Origin: Pyrenophora tritici-repentis
Taxonomy: Eukaryota > Ascomycota > Dothideomycetes > Pleosporales > Pleosporaceae
DNA length: 64,000 nucleotides
Reading direction: 5' to 3'
NCBI RefSeq assembly: GCF_003171515.1
Contig: NC_089392.1
Location: 2,728,001-2,792,000, forward strand
This document shows, one piece after another, positions 33,023 through 43,727 of this stretch; position 1 is the stretch's first letter; each line of letters starts with the position of its first letter. Below the pieces are notes generated by a model, which was given only the letters and a program-made list of their open reading frames with translations, did no database searches and had not been told where the DNA came from. Position numbers and translations under genes: made by a program.

Positions 33023-34796
33023 ATGGCGCCACCATACCGAAGAGCTTACGATTATTTCCTTTGGGATGCCAGCCAATACATCAACCAAAACAGGCCAACT
33101 TGGAATAAAAGTATATTCATATATCTAGATATAGAGATAGTACCTAACATGATTCCAGCTCACAAAGCTAACACCATTTCGACTATCTGGAAGGGGGATC
33201 CACTTACCAGAAATCACTATAGCAGAGCTCCCAACCATCCAACAGGCCCAGGTATGCGAGATCCTAATCTAATACGGGCTGTACCCTACACTGCCAATGA
33301 TGCAACCAGAGCGAGAACGTCGGGAATTTTACCCCTAGCGCCCCCGGCAGCAGCCCCGGCAGTACCTCCAGCACCCCCGCAAGTACCTGCGCCAGTGCCA
33401 GCAGGAGCGCCAGTGCCAGTTCCAGTACAGACCACCGACACGTATCCCTATTCTTTCTGGCCCAATACTCCATGGGATCGGCTCCCAGATCATTATGCGC
33501 CAGTGGAGAATCCTGCAAACTTCTGCCGAGATCCGAAAGCTACCAAGACAGCGAAGTCGAAAGTTTACAAAGCGTGGTTGAACAGCCATATTTACAGAGA
33601 TCTTGAGCTTACGGATGAAGAACAGGTTTGGAGAGGAGCGAAATACTTGGGGCACGGTGCCTTCGGTTCCGCCGGACTGTGGGTCAGATGCGACATAACG
33701 AACACCATCTCAGATCGCATAGTGGTTAAAGAAGTGGAACCACATCCATTAGCGTGGAAATGTCCAGACGAATGGCGCGACAAACTGCCCAGAGAGATTC
33801 ACATGCATCAACTTATCGACAGCCATCACAGCGAGGCAACACACAGGAATTTGGTTCGGCACCGTGGATATAGACTCATGATGCAAGCTTGCAGATATAG
33901 AATATTCCTCGAACTCTGCGATGGCGGGCAACTTGCGACTGGACTAGAGTATCACTGGTATAGGAGGAATACGCCAAGTACAGATTTCAATACGCTCCCA
34001 GAAGGCTTCATCTGGCGTATGTTCCATGGCCTGGTAAAAGCTTGTATTGTTCTACAGGAAGGAAACCCGTTGACAGCAGTGCCCGGTTGGAAGCCTCTGA
34101 TACACAACGATCTTCACATGGGTAACGTTCTGCTGAAATCTAACGGCCCAACGAAGGTAAGGCTTTCGTTACATAATTCATCGAACCATATCCTGACAGT
34201 TGATGCAGCCTCCAGACGTCGTGTTGATGGACTATGGGAGAACTTTCTACGACTTGAATCCCGAAACTACAGTCACGCCCGATACGCTTCATAGTACAGA
34301 CAACCCATCCGTATATCGGATCGCATACGAAAACGGCCGCTACCCCCCAGAAACCCAGCCCAGCAAAACCATTAGTACGAAGATCACGGAAAAGTCTGAC
34401 GTCTGGTCTATTGCCGGGATAGTGTTTTCACTTCTCACACACCACTATCCTCTAAACGAGGGTCCCTACGCCGATTATAGTTTTGAGCGTCCCCTATATA
34501 AGGGGTCCCATTCACCTCAATACATACTCCAGAAAGGAGGAACTTGGGGAGTTGCCTTGGAACACGAACCTGGTGGTCGTTATGAAGATAGCCCTCTTTT
34601 TGATACCCTTAGAAGATGTTTTGCGCCTGATCCGGACGAGAGACCGTCGTTGAGAGACTTGATGCACACAATTGAAAATTTGCCGCAGGATCGTACTGAC
34701 TTTCGGAAGCCGACCTTGCATCCTGCAGATCCCTTTCAGGCTTATCGTGGTGGGAGGAAGCGGCGCAAATCGCAGCTGTCTATACCTACCTGGTAG
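33023..34796 (+). CDS. Atypical protein kinase (HND catalytic loop)
   Basis: Exons 33023-33110, 33159-34156 and 34209-34796 give 557 residues. Intron 2 (52 nt, GTAAGG...GCAG) is required to join the catalytic loop to the DFG region. Intron 1 (48 nt, GTATAT, CCTAAC branch) keeps frame either way but its A/T-rich content and the alignment with the second copy favour splicing. An N-terminal Pro/Ala/Val-rich repeat is followed by the kinase domain: glycine loop LGHGAFGSAG (about residue 193 on), VVKE lysine, REIHMHQ for helix C, IHNDLHMGN in place of HRDxxxxN, MDYG in place of DFG, then YPPE and KSDVWS. A basic tail (GGRKRRKSQ) ends the protein. The key Lys, Asp and Asn remain, so activity is possible. 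The family is a fungal lineage-specific kinase group; the substrate is unknown. Confidence 0.82.
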
Positions 34797-36166
34797 GCTA
34801 GGGGCTCTCTTCAATTGCAGATTTGCTGTGTCAATGTAATTATTTGAGGACTTCGAGGAGCTGTCTACCTAAACTTGGGATGGATTTTTACTACCTTTGT
34901 AATAATTAATGGACTCTGTTTATCCTTTTTTGGAAAGCATCTTCGTTGCCTGTGATATTCTGGCTTCATGCGGCTAAAACCCCACAACAGTTTTCGACCT
35001 CTTTCTACTAAACGCATTCTCTCGTTTTTCAGTTCTTCTTCTAATATCGGCGTTAAAATTGTTGAATTGACATAGCGCGATGGGTCCAGATAGTTTTTTC
35101 AGGCGTCTCATCTAGCCAGAGGTGAGCACTTGTTGGACAAAAGGAAAGTAGATGCTGGCAAGGCACCGAGCGCTCAACCCCCTATCTGAATGTGCGGAAC
35201 CAAATTTTAATCGACCATGTAGGGTAGCTAGGTGTAGTACTGTGTTTTGATGTTCATTTGAAAATTCATCCTCTACATGACCCTATTGTAGTCTTTGCAG
35301 CTAGTGTTGCTGAGCCCTATGGCTGGCTGTTCCAATGAGATGGAGGGGTCATTTATTCTCGGCTCCATCAGTAAGTTAATACAGTAAAAAAAATTATTTA
35401 TGGGTCAATAGGATCGCATTTTTGCGGTACCGAGTAACAGAAAAGAAAGTGGGGAGCCCTGGAAATTTGTTTCACCTAATTTGCTCTATCTCCCCCTTTT
35501 TTTATAAAGGTAGAGCATCGGCAATCCAGCCACTAGTTGCCAATGCACGAGCAAATTGCCCTTCTCTATTCAGAGTGGCAGTTGTTTTTAGCTTTTGGCC
35601 AGCCCGAAAAGTGTGATGGTAATCTCAAATTCAAAAACCTTGAAGCGAACTTGTTGCGTTCACATTCTGAAAGCGGATTAGTGTTTCCGAATTGCTGCTC
35701 AGCTTTCGGGTCATCAAGTAAGGTGACAATATGTCGTCTATCTCTATCATGTAGAAGAGTTGATGGGTTTGAGGACTAAGGTCAAGAAGCTTCGGGATGG
35801 AAGGTTTCAGCGGATCAACTGGGCAATGTTCCTCTTATTCATCAAGCTAAAGAGACTACGCTGGAGTAGTAGCATGATACTGTAAAGGAATCAAACACTG
35901 CATACACACGAAGGAAATGTATGATGCTACCTTGTGGTGCGTGGTAGTTGCCCAGCGCTAAACGCTATTCAGGAAGCAAATGAGCGCAAGGGACTTTCAA
36001 GGTTGATGCAGGCTCAAGAACTTAGAATAAGAAGGGTTCTTCGTAGAAATTTCTCAAATGAGCGGGCTAACACCGAGGAAATGTTCAATGAAGGCACGGT
36101 GAATACGTATGACTCTAGCAGTCGTTCTACACAGCCTCCACACGCCTGCCCGATGCGAACATCATC
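34797..36166. other. Unassigned sequence between the two kinase copies
   Basis: No coding region or known element was recognised. Two kinase genes end towards each other here (copy 1 on plus, copy 2 on minus). Confidence 0.4.
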
Positions 36167-36676
36167 TCATAGTTCACTATCACGAGAAAGCGGATCCCCG
36201 ATGCGAAACTTCGTCTCCCTTTTCACCTGAAGCGGGCCCAACGATCTGTCATTCGCCACTTCCGGATTCGCAGCAAGATATTCATCGATCCTTCTCCTCA
36301 TATCCAGCAACGCAGGTCGATCAATAGACCGCCAGGTCAAGCAAGCCGCAGTCAGATCTTTAAATTCTGTTGGATACCTACCGAAAGTGGGGAACCGCTC
36401 CTCCGGACGAAAATGACCTCCTGGAACGATACGTGCCGTATTCCTGTGTGCGTGCCCTTCCAAGGAGCAGTACACAGCGTTATTGGGTGGTGCAAAACGG
36501 CGGGGACCCTCTTCTCTACCATCGTTTCGCATGAGATCGTAGATTACTTTACCACTTTTTGGCATATCGTAAGTTAAACGATAGAGCGAGGAGGAAACAG
36601 TGCTTACATTTGCCACACGTCTGATTTTTCATCTATGCGTTGATAGATGTTGTCTCCAATGGGTTCCACAGCTTGC

Positions 36677-36690
36677 ATCTCCTATCCATA
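36677..36690. repeat. 14-bp TSD of LINE C (left copy)
   Basis: ATCTCCTATCCATA here is repeated exactly at 44740-44753. The pair brackets the whole nested stack inside the kinase intron. Confidence 0.85.
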
Positions 36691-36692
36691 TT

Positions 36693-37053
36693 TGTTGAGA
36701 CAAAAAGTGAACACTCTTTGCCACTGCGTTGATTGGTATAGATACCTTTCTAACACACCCCCGCAATCAAGGCAGGGGGACAAAGTAATGCGAGCGGTTT
36801 GCGACTCTGGCTCTGGCGCTGGCCCTACTCGGCGCTGGCCCTCTTGCTCTGGCCCTCTTGCTCTAGCTCTGGCGCTGGCCCTGCTTGGCGCTGGCCCTCT
36901 TGCTCTGGCAAATCGGCTGTGGTCACTCACCCAACAAGCAGTCCATCACGAACCTGCTGATGCGCTGAAAGCGGCCCCGGGCTCATAACCTGTTGAGACA
37001 AAAAGTGAACACTCTTTGCCACTGCGTTGATTGGTATAGATACCTTTCTAACA
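36693..37053 (-). mobile_element. TRIM: 361-bp miniature LTR element, Copia-type PBS
   Basis: Two apparently identical 63-bp direct repeats (36693-36755 and 36991-37053) with TG...CA ends flank 235 bp with no coding capacity. The 5-bp TSD is ATATT (36688-36692 and 37054-37058). Read on the minus strand, the base after the 5' LTR begins GGTTATGAGCCC, complementary to the anticodon arm of initiator tRNA-Met, as in Copia/Ty5-type priming. A G-rich GCGGGGGTG tract lies just before the 3' LTR as a polypurine tract. The interior has a Ctcttgctctggc-type minisatellite (36803-36911). It must depend on a full-length element for replication. Confidence 0.9.
36979..36990 (-). promoter_or_regulatory. TRIM primer-binding site for a half-tRNA-iMet primer
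   Basis: Minus-strand GGTTATGAGCCC directly abuts the 5' LTR. Its complement GGGCTCATAACC matches the anticodon stem-loop of eukaryotic initiator tRNA-Met, used as an internal primer by Drosophila copia and yeast Ty5. Confidence 0.75.
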
Positions 37054-37066
37054 ATATTATTATTAT

Positions 37067-37203
37067 TGTTGAGAATATTCCGGTCACCTGTCACGAGGAC
37101 GCTAAGTCACATGACCCACACCGCTCTATATTAGCCGAGCTTTGTATAGTTAGCAATTGACACACTTACATGCCATGACTGAGAGAGTCATTCTTTCTCA
37201 ACA
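37067..37203. mobile_element. Solo LTR, 137 bp (copy 1)
   Basis: Starts TGTTGAGAATATTCC and ends TTTCTCAACA, with TSD ATTAT on both sides (37062-37066, 37204-37208), inside the (ATT)n tract. An inverted second copy is at 37394-44302. Confidence 0.85.

Positions 37204-37281
<78 letters not shown>
37204..37281. repeat. (ATT)n microsatellite, the 3' tail of LINE C
   Basis: About 26 uninterrupted ATT units, continuing as a few more units at 37054-37066 before the TRIM. On the minus strand it is the (AAT)n tail of LINE C, comparable with the TAA-type tails of I-clade LINEs. Confidence 0.8.
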
Positions 37282-37282
<1 letters not shown>

Positions 37283-37412
37283 CATTAGAGTCCTTTTTCA
37301 GTCAGAGACTATGTAGGACTTTGGCCGAAGGCCGTTCTATCTTGGTTTTTCTAATTTACATGGTTTTCTGGTATGGTTCGCTAATATGGTTTTTGTTGAG
37401 AAAGAATGACTC

Positions 37413-37864
37413 TGTTACGAACCTAAGGAGAGGACACAGTGCAAGATATGAAGGGCAGAAGGATGGAGACCTTGTCGGAATCCCTTCTCAGACAAAGGCG
37501 TACAAAGGTGTACAAGGACCAATGACGTAAGCCTGCCCCGCATCCCACAAAGCTTGGCGGAACGCCACCATGGGACATGTCACGTGTGTCCCAAGGAATC
37601 CCACGATGTACCACGAGGTCCCACGCATGGGACAGTGTAGGACAACGTAGGACGTATAGGACATAGGACATTCGTTAGTATATAACAATAGGCAATGAGC
37701 CCTTACGGTTCATTGTGTTCAACTTTGAAATCTAAGGATTAGTACTTGATTCTCAACTCCCCGTATATTACATCGATCTACCAATCGTGCTATACACCCT
37801 CGTGTCCATCGCATCACTCTATCCCCGAGAACCAACCCAAGATCATCTTCGGACGACCTTCACA
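37413..37864 (+). repeat. 5' LTR of the gypsy element
   Basis: 452 bp, TGTTACGAACC...GACCTTCACA. A TATATAA box at 37679-37685 is followed about 30 nt later by GTGTTCAA (37715-37722), a likely RNA start zone. The bases just after the LTR (CT then TTGAACAC, 37867-37874) are complementary to that octamer. Confidence 0.93.
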
Positions 37865-37881
37865 CTTTGAACACCCTCAAG

Positions 37882-39837
37882 ATGAGTGACACCCCGATGA
37901 ACACACCTAACGAAACTTCGTCAAGCCGCACCAAGGTGGCCAGACCCGATCTATTTCACGGCGATCGACACAAGCTCGAAGACTGGATTCTCCAGTTCGA
38001 TCTCTTCTTCAGGTTTGAAGATGAGAAGGTCGACCCTACTGATCGTGGACTGCTCATGGCAAGTTACATGCGAGGAACTGCCGCCACCTGGATCAAGCCT
38101 TACCTCAACAAATACATGGACGACAACGATGACGACGACGATATTGAACGAATATTTGAAGACCATCCAACCTTCAAAGACAAGCTTAGACAGCAATTCG
38201 GAGTCATCAACGAAGAATCTAAGGCAGATCGTGCAATCCAACAGCTCAAACAAACCCAATCAGTCGCCGACTACGCCAGTATCTTCCAGGGACATGCCCT
38301 GAAGACCGACTGGGACGACAAGGCATTAAGGGTTATGTACCGACAAGGACTCAAGGAAAGAGTTAAAGAAGAGCTCATGCGAAGCGGCGTGGCAATCAAC
38401 AACCTACAGGATCTCATCCGAGAATCAATTCGTATCGACAACGCACTCTACGAATTGCAGCAGGAAATCCGACCGGTTAGAGCCAACCAGTCAGTGCAAC
38501 GCACAAAGGGACGATTCTTTAAGAAGAAACCAGGATATCGGACGACACCTGGAGGTATTGTACCCTCCGCCGGTAACAACTGGCACGACCCTGATGCAAT
38601 GCAACTGGACAACATCAACAAAGGCAAGAGTTTCGGAAGGAACGACAAGAAGAAGCCATATAACAAGAAGGAGATCACTTGTTATAACTGTGACAAGAAA
38701 GGTCACATGGCTAGGGACTGCCACAGCAAGAACAAGGTGGTTAGACAACTCAACGTTATCCACAAAGCAGTACCCACTGAGCGACACGAGACATGGAATG
38801 TCATATCTAAACCAACCATCGAAATCAACACGCAGGAAAGCGTTTTGGGATTGGATAACCTCACACTCGTGGAATCAGACTCAGAAGAAGAACAGCCCAC
38901 TTCGGAGTACGACATGCTCGAAGATGAGTCCAAGGACTTAGAGGCTACGGAAATCGACCAGACCAAATTCGGCAAGATGGCCACGTTCGAAGAAATCAAC
39001 AGGCCATCCACACCTTATGTACAGGAAGAAGAGTTCTACAAGCTCGCAGGACAAATCAACCAGCTACTACGACACCTCAACAAGGCTAACATCGAGTACG
39101 CCTGCGAGGAACCCAACATTATGGCTGCTATGCGACAGGACTTCTACCGATTGTCACTAGAAGTACAACAAAATAAGGAAAACATTTCAACCGAAATATT
39201 GAAGTTCCTACCAACAACATGGGAACTAAGCTGGATCGAAGACGCAATTCAATCATGGGAAGAACCAACGTTGCCAATCTCGGAAAAAGAGAAGCAAGAG
39301 ATCTACGACGAACTCTGCCAGACCAGGAACGATTGGAAGACCTTCCAACACGGCCACAAGAGAAAGGCCAAGGACATCAGTAGATCAAAGGAATACGACT
39401 ACTGGATGGACCCTAGGAACCCAGAACATGAGAAGTTATCATGGGTTACATGCATTCACGACCATTGCAGAGTACACTACTCGGATAAGTCCGGATCAGG
39501 ATGGTTCCCAGAAGAAACCAAACGATCGTACCGCTGCAAGTGGCAATTCTTCGACTGCAAAAACGACCTATGCCCAATACATTTATGGGACAAAAGGGAA
39601 AAGACATACTTCCCAGGTCACGACAACCCCGAAGAAATTGATCAGATGCAAACAGTATGGCTAAAAGAATACGATGAAGGAGACGCTTGGGAATGTCAAC
39701 AACCCAACTGGCAAACGTGCCTTAGCAAAGAATGCGACCTTCATGCGATAGCCAAAGGATTCCATGGATTTGGAAATCAGGCTTTTTTAGGCCAGCACCC
39801 GGCCCAGAGCGGCCCGGCAAGGAGATTAACTCAGTAA
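37882..39837 (+). CDS. Gypsy Gag polyprotein
   Basis: A 651-residue protein from the ATG 17 nt after the 5' LTR. The N-terminal half has the retrotransposon capsid region (RPDLFHGDRHKLEDWILQFD... FKDKLRQQFG... RVMYRQGLKERVKEEL). A basic stretch leads to one CCHC knuckle, CYNCDKKGHMARDC. About 340 further residues follow, acidic and Trp/Cys/His-rich with several C/H pairs (CIHDHCRVH, CKWQFFDCKNDLCPIH); this long tail is unusual for a simple Gag. The last codons overlap pol, and the slippery heptamer lies 16 codons before the stop. It packages element RNA. Confidence 0.93.
   Translation: MSDTPMNTPNETSSSRTKVARPDLFHGDRHKLEDWILQFDLFFRFEDEKVDPTDRGLLMASYMRGTAATWIKPYLNKYMDDNDDDDDIERIFEDHPTFKDKLRQQFGVINEESKADRAIQQLKQTQSVADYASIFQGHALKTDWDDKALRVMYRQGLKERVKEELMRSGVAINNLQDLIRESIRIDNALYELQQEIRPVRANQSVQRTKGRFFKKKPGYRTTPGGIVPSAGNNWHDPDAMQLDNINKGKSFGRNDKKKPYNKKEITCYNCDKKGHMARDCHSKNKVVRQLNVIHKAVPTERHETWNVISKPTIEINTQESVLGLDNLTLVESDSEEEQPTSEYDMLEDESKDLEATEIDQTKFGKMATFEEINRPSTPYVQEEEFYKLAGQINQLLRHLNKANIEYACEEPNIMAAMRQDFYRLSLEVQQNKENISTEILKFLPTTWELSWIEDAIQSWEEPTLPISEKEKQEIYDELCQTRNDWKTFQHGHKRKAKDISRSKEYDYWMDPRNPEHEKLSWVTCIHDHCRVHYSDKSGSGWFPEETKRSYRCKWQFFDCKNDLCPIHLWDKREKTYFPGHDNPEEIDQMQTVWLKEYDEGDAWECQQPNWQTCLSKECDLHAIAKGFHGFGNQAFLGQHPAQSGPARRLTQ
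39783..39789 (+). promoter_or_regulatory. Programmed -1 frameshift heptamer T TTT TTA
   Basis: In the Gag frame the codons are GCT TTT TTA, so T TTT TTA fits X XXY YYZ exactly. After a -1 slip the frame continues as AGG CCA GCA CCC into the protease. The following 30 nt are G/C-rich (GGCCAGCACCCGGCCC) and could form the stimulatory structure. The same heptamer serves in HIV-1 gag-pol. Confidence 0.85.
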
Positions 39838-42800
39838 ACTCCTTAGACCTCATCAAGCTTCAGGTGAAGCTTGAAGGGAGGTGGATGAAGGCATTAGTAG
39901 ATTCGGGATCACAAGCCAACTACGTTTCAGCGCACGCAGCGTCTTCAGCCGGACTGAAGCCGCTACGGAAACAAGAAGCTTACCCACTACATGTGGCCAA
40001 CGGAGAGCCAATGCCAGGTGAACAAGAGATCACCCACGAGGTCAGACAAGTGACGCTCAACATCCAAGGACACCAAGAGAAGATAGACCTAGATGTCTTC
40101 GGACTAGCTACCCACGACATCATATTAGGACTTCCATGGTTACGAGAACACAACCCACGGATCGACTGGAAGTCGAAGACGTTCTCATTCGAGTGCTGTG
40201 GAACGGACGCAACCACAAGCCAGCCTACGCATTGTCAGAGTACGATGGTAGATGAGAGGAAACTGAATAACATCGCAAAGAAAAAGCGAGCCTCGACAAA
40301 GGACGGCCTTAAGAAACAAGGGTCCGACTCAGCAGACGCCGGAACGGAGCCACCGGGTCGACAGACTAGAGTTTTGGAGAAACGCGCAACTCCTAAGATC
40401 CCCGCAGAATACAAAGAATTCGAACATCTATTCCGGGAAGTGGCAGATGAACAAGCATTGCCAAAGCACCAACCCTGGGACCACAAGATTGTCTTACAGG
40501 AAGGAAAGAAACCGACTTTCGGCCCAATATACGGACTATCGGAAAAAGAATTGAGCACGTTACGCGACTACATCAAGACAAGCCTAGCAAAGAAATATAT
40601 CCGACCATCGAAGTCACCAGCAGGATATCCAATCATGTTTGTCCCGAAAAAAGACGGAAAACTACGACTATGTGTAGATTATCGCAAGCTCAACGACATC
40701 ACAATCAAGAATCGATACCCCTTACCGAACATTACAGAATTACGGGATCGATTATCTCGCGCAAAGATCTTTACAGCATTAGATCTTCGAGATGGATACC
40801 ACCTGATTCGCATAGCGAAAGGTGAGGAATGGAAAACGGCGTTCCGATCAAGATACGGACACTACGAATACACAGTTATGCCGTTTGGGCTCACGAACGC
40901 CCCAGCAACATTCCAAGAACTCATCAACAACGTGTTGAGAGCACATCTAGACATCTTTGTCATAGCTTATCTAGACGACATTCTCGTCTACTCCGAGACT
41001 TTAGAGGACCATGTTGAACATGTCAAGACGGTACTAAGGGCCCTTGAGCAGTTCAACCTCCGACTCAAACCAGAGAAGTGTGAATTTCACAAGACTAAGG
41101 TCAACTTCTTAGGCTATGTAGTAGGAGCGGACGGAGTACAAATGAGCGAAGAAAAAATTCAGGTTATCAAGGATTGGCCAACACCGACAACAGTTGTACA
41201 GATACAGTCCTTCTTAGGATTCTTGAACTTCAACCGACAGTTCATCAAGGACTTCTCAAACATCGCCATCCCTTTGACAAAACTCACAAGAAAGGACGTA
41301 CCCTTTAAGTGGAGCAAGGAAGCAGAGAACGCATTCCAAACGCTTAAGAAAGCAAGCATAGAACCACCATGCTTTCGAATATTCCAAGCAGGACACCCAT
41401 TACGCTTTGAGACCGACGCATCGGATCTCGCGCTAGGCGGATGCGCAAGCCAATTGCACGAAGGCAAATGGCACCCCATCGCCTACTACTCTCGCAAATT
41501 CTCAGGACCAGAAGAACGATACGACGTTCACGACAAGGAGCTACTAGCTATTGTCGCATGCTTACAACACTGGAGAGTATACGCAGAAAGCTGCTCGGAA
41601 CTTACGATATACACAGATCACAAAAATCTAGTGAACTTTACGACTACCAAAGTACTCAACCGCAGACAAGTAAGATGGTCAGAACTACTCGGACAATACA
41701 AGTTCAAGATTGTGTACACACCAGGAAAAGAGAACGGCAGAGCAGACGCTCTCAGCCGAAGACCAGATATCGCAGGCACCAAGGAAGTCATCGACACCGC
41801 GATACTTAAGGTTAACAAGGACGGATCGCTAGGACCAGCAAAGACACTGAACGCTATCCTCCACATCGGAAACAATGTACCGGAAGAACTGCAAGAAGCA
41901 ATTATTCAACAACACCACGACGACCCTGTACACGGTCACCCGGGCATTACCAGAACAATGGAACTCATCAGACGCAACTACGAGTTCCCAGGAATGAAGG
42001 AAAAGGTTACCTCATTCATCGCAAAATGTGCAGAATGTCAGAAGAACAAACACGACACACACGCACCTTACGGCGAGATGCAAGCATTAGAGCTACCCAC
42101 AGAACCTTGGGCAGACATCTCTATGGACTTTGTCACAGGTTTACCAGTCTCAAGAGACCCAGCGACAAACATAGGATACAACGCAATACTCGTTGTAATC
42201 GATCGATTCACCAAGCAAGCAGAGTACATCCCGTTTAGAAACGATTTCACGGCAGTACATCTGGCTCACATCATCAACGATCGAATCATCAGACATCACG
42301 GCATCCCAAAGTCAATTATAAGCGACAGAGACAAGCTCTTCACTTCAAACTTTTGGACGACACTTTTGGCCGCGATCGGTACAAAACGCAAGCTATCAAC
42401 AGCGTTTCATCCGCAGACAGACGGACAGACAGAAAGAACGAACAGAACCATGAAAGCATATCTCAGGATATACGTCAATCATCAGCAAACCAACTGGGTT
42501 TCGCTTCTGCCTATGGCACAAATGGCATACAATAACAAGCTTTCAGAGTCTACAGGACAAACTCCGTTCTATGCAAACCACGGAAGACACCCAAATCTCT
42601 TTACACGCACACTTCCAAGCCAGAAAACGGAAGCAGCTATCGCCACAGCCGAGGAGCTGAAGGCAGTACATGAGTTGCTACAGAGCAAACTCGAGACAGC
42701 ACAACGACAAAGCATTTCATATGTCAACAAGAAACGAAAAATGGCACCTCAGCTAAAGAGGGGGATAAAGTTTATCTACGCACGAAGAATCTTCGCACGA

Positions 42801-43192
42801 AACGACCAAGCAAAGGACTCGACAACGTCAAAGTCGGACCATTTTTGATTCTCAATCGGAAAGGACCAGTTACGTACACACTCGACCTTCCACCAGACGC
42901 TAGAATACATCCCAGGTTCCATGTAAGCCTCTTAGAACCAGCACACCCAGATACGCCATTACAGAAAACCTTCCACTACGAAACGGAAGAAGAAAACGAA
43001 TTTGAAGTCGAGAACATTGTCACACACAGAGTTGTGGACAACGGCACAGAATACCTAGTCAAATGGTTAGGATACCCAGACAGCGAGAACACTTGGGAAC
43101 CGGACACAAACCTTACGAACTGCCGCCAGCTACTTGCGCAGTACCACCGTAATCAAGACCGGCGAACTCGGAATCATCCCCAGAGAAAGTAG
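39789..43192 (+). pseudogene. Gypsy Pol: protease, RT, RNase H, integrase, chromodomain
   Basis: Produced by -1 frameshifting from Gag. Aspartic protease ALVDSGSQANYVS; RT with YPLPNI, ALDLRDGYHLI, catalytic YLDDILVYS; RNase H with ETDASDLALGG and YTDHKNL; integrase with the zinc HHCC region (HGHPGITR...CAECQKNK), catalytic Asp in WADISMDF, ISDRDKLF and Glu in QTDGQTERTNR. The frame shifts by one base at 42755-42757 (an A3 run that would need A4). The next frame, to 43192, has the GPF motif and a chromodomain (VENIVTHRVVDNGTEYLVKWLGYP). The chromodomain should target integration to marked chromatin. The lone A-run break could be a base error. Confidence 0.92.
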
Positions 43193-43682
43193 GCATAAAG
43201 ACGCCCCAATCCAATGCCAAAGTACCAGGCATAAGACCGTCTTCCAGATGCGCTACCTCTCGATTCAACGCCTCGACCGCTTCCAACGCCTCGATATCCT
43301 CAACAAACTTTCCCGACTCATCAACCCATTCTTGCTCACGACGCTTTAACTGCTTACGCTGCTTGCGAAGACGATCCTTCTTCGCACGCGCAGCCATCAA
43401 AGCATCCAATGCCGCAGACTCTGCAGCATCCGCTTCGGCCTCTTGTTGTTCAAGACGCGCCATCTCCTTGTCCAACTTTTCAAAGTTCGGGACAGGAACT
43501 TCCACAGGAACGCACGACTTCACACCGTTGCGATAACAATTTCCACATTCTTTCTTTAACGACGACATCCGACACTCGAGCCCCCGCTTCGCACAATATT
43601 GACAAGACACCATCGCGATTGTACCGACTAGGTTGATTCGGTCACCAAGGGTATGACGATGGGCGGTACTTCTGGAAACCAT
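43113..43682 (-). CDS. Antisense Cys-rich coiled-coil ORF in the gypsy element
   Basis: A 189-residue ORF on the strand opposite to gag-pol, starting 45 nt inside the 3' LTR boundary and overlapping the last 80 bases of pol. A second Met (43613) gives a 166-residue form starting MVSCQYCAKRGLECRM. It has a Cys cluster CQYCAKRGLECR...CGNCYRNGVKSC with C-x2-C-x5-C and C-x2-C-x6-C spacing, then a charged Ala/Glu/Lys/Arg helix likely to form a coiled coil, then an acidic, Gly-rich end. The spacing partly resembles fungal Zn2Cys6 clusters. It is open and in good codon context where gag-pol needs no sequence. It may be an accessory protein; transcription from an antisense promoter in the LTR is an inference. 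Confidence 0.6.
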   Translation of the reverse strand: MVSRSTAHRHTLGDRINLVGTIAMVSCQYCAKRGLECRMSSLKKECGNCYRNGVKSCVPVEVPVPNFEKLDKEMARLEQQEAEADAAESAALDALMAARAKKDRLRKQRKQLKRREQEWVDESGKFVEDIEALEAVEALNREVAHLEDGLMPGTLALDWGVFMPTFSGDDSEFAGLDYGGTAQVAGGSS

Positions 43683-43727
43683 GACACGTCAGCTCATGAG
43701 GACATGAGATTAGGAGAGGGAGGATAG

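Noticed and set aside
37423..37671. Minus-strand ORF of 82 codons, repeated at 43738-43986
   Set aside because: It is simply the same stretch of the two gypsy LTRs; no domain or conserved start supports a protein.
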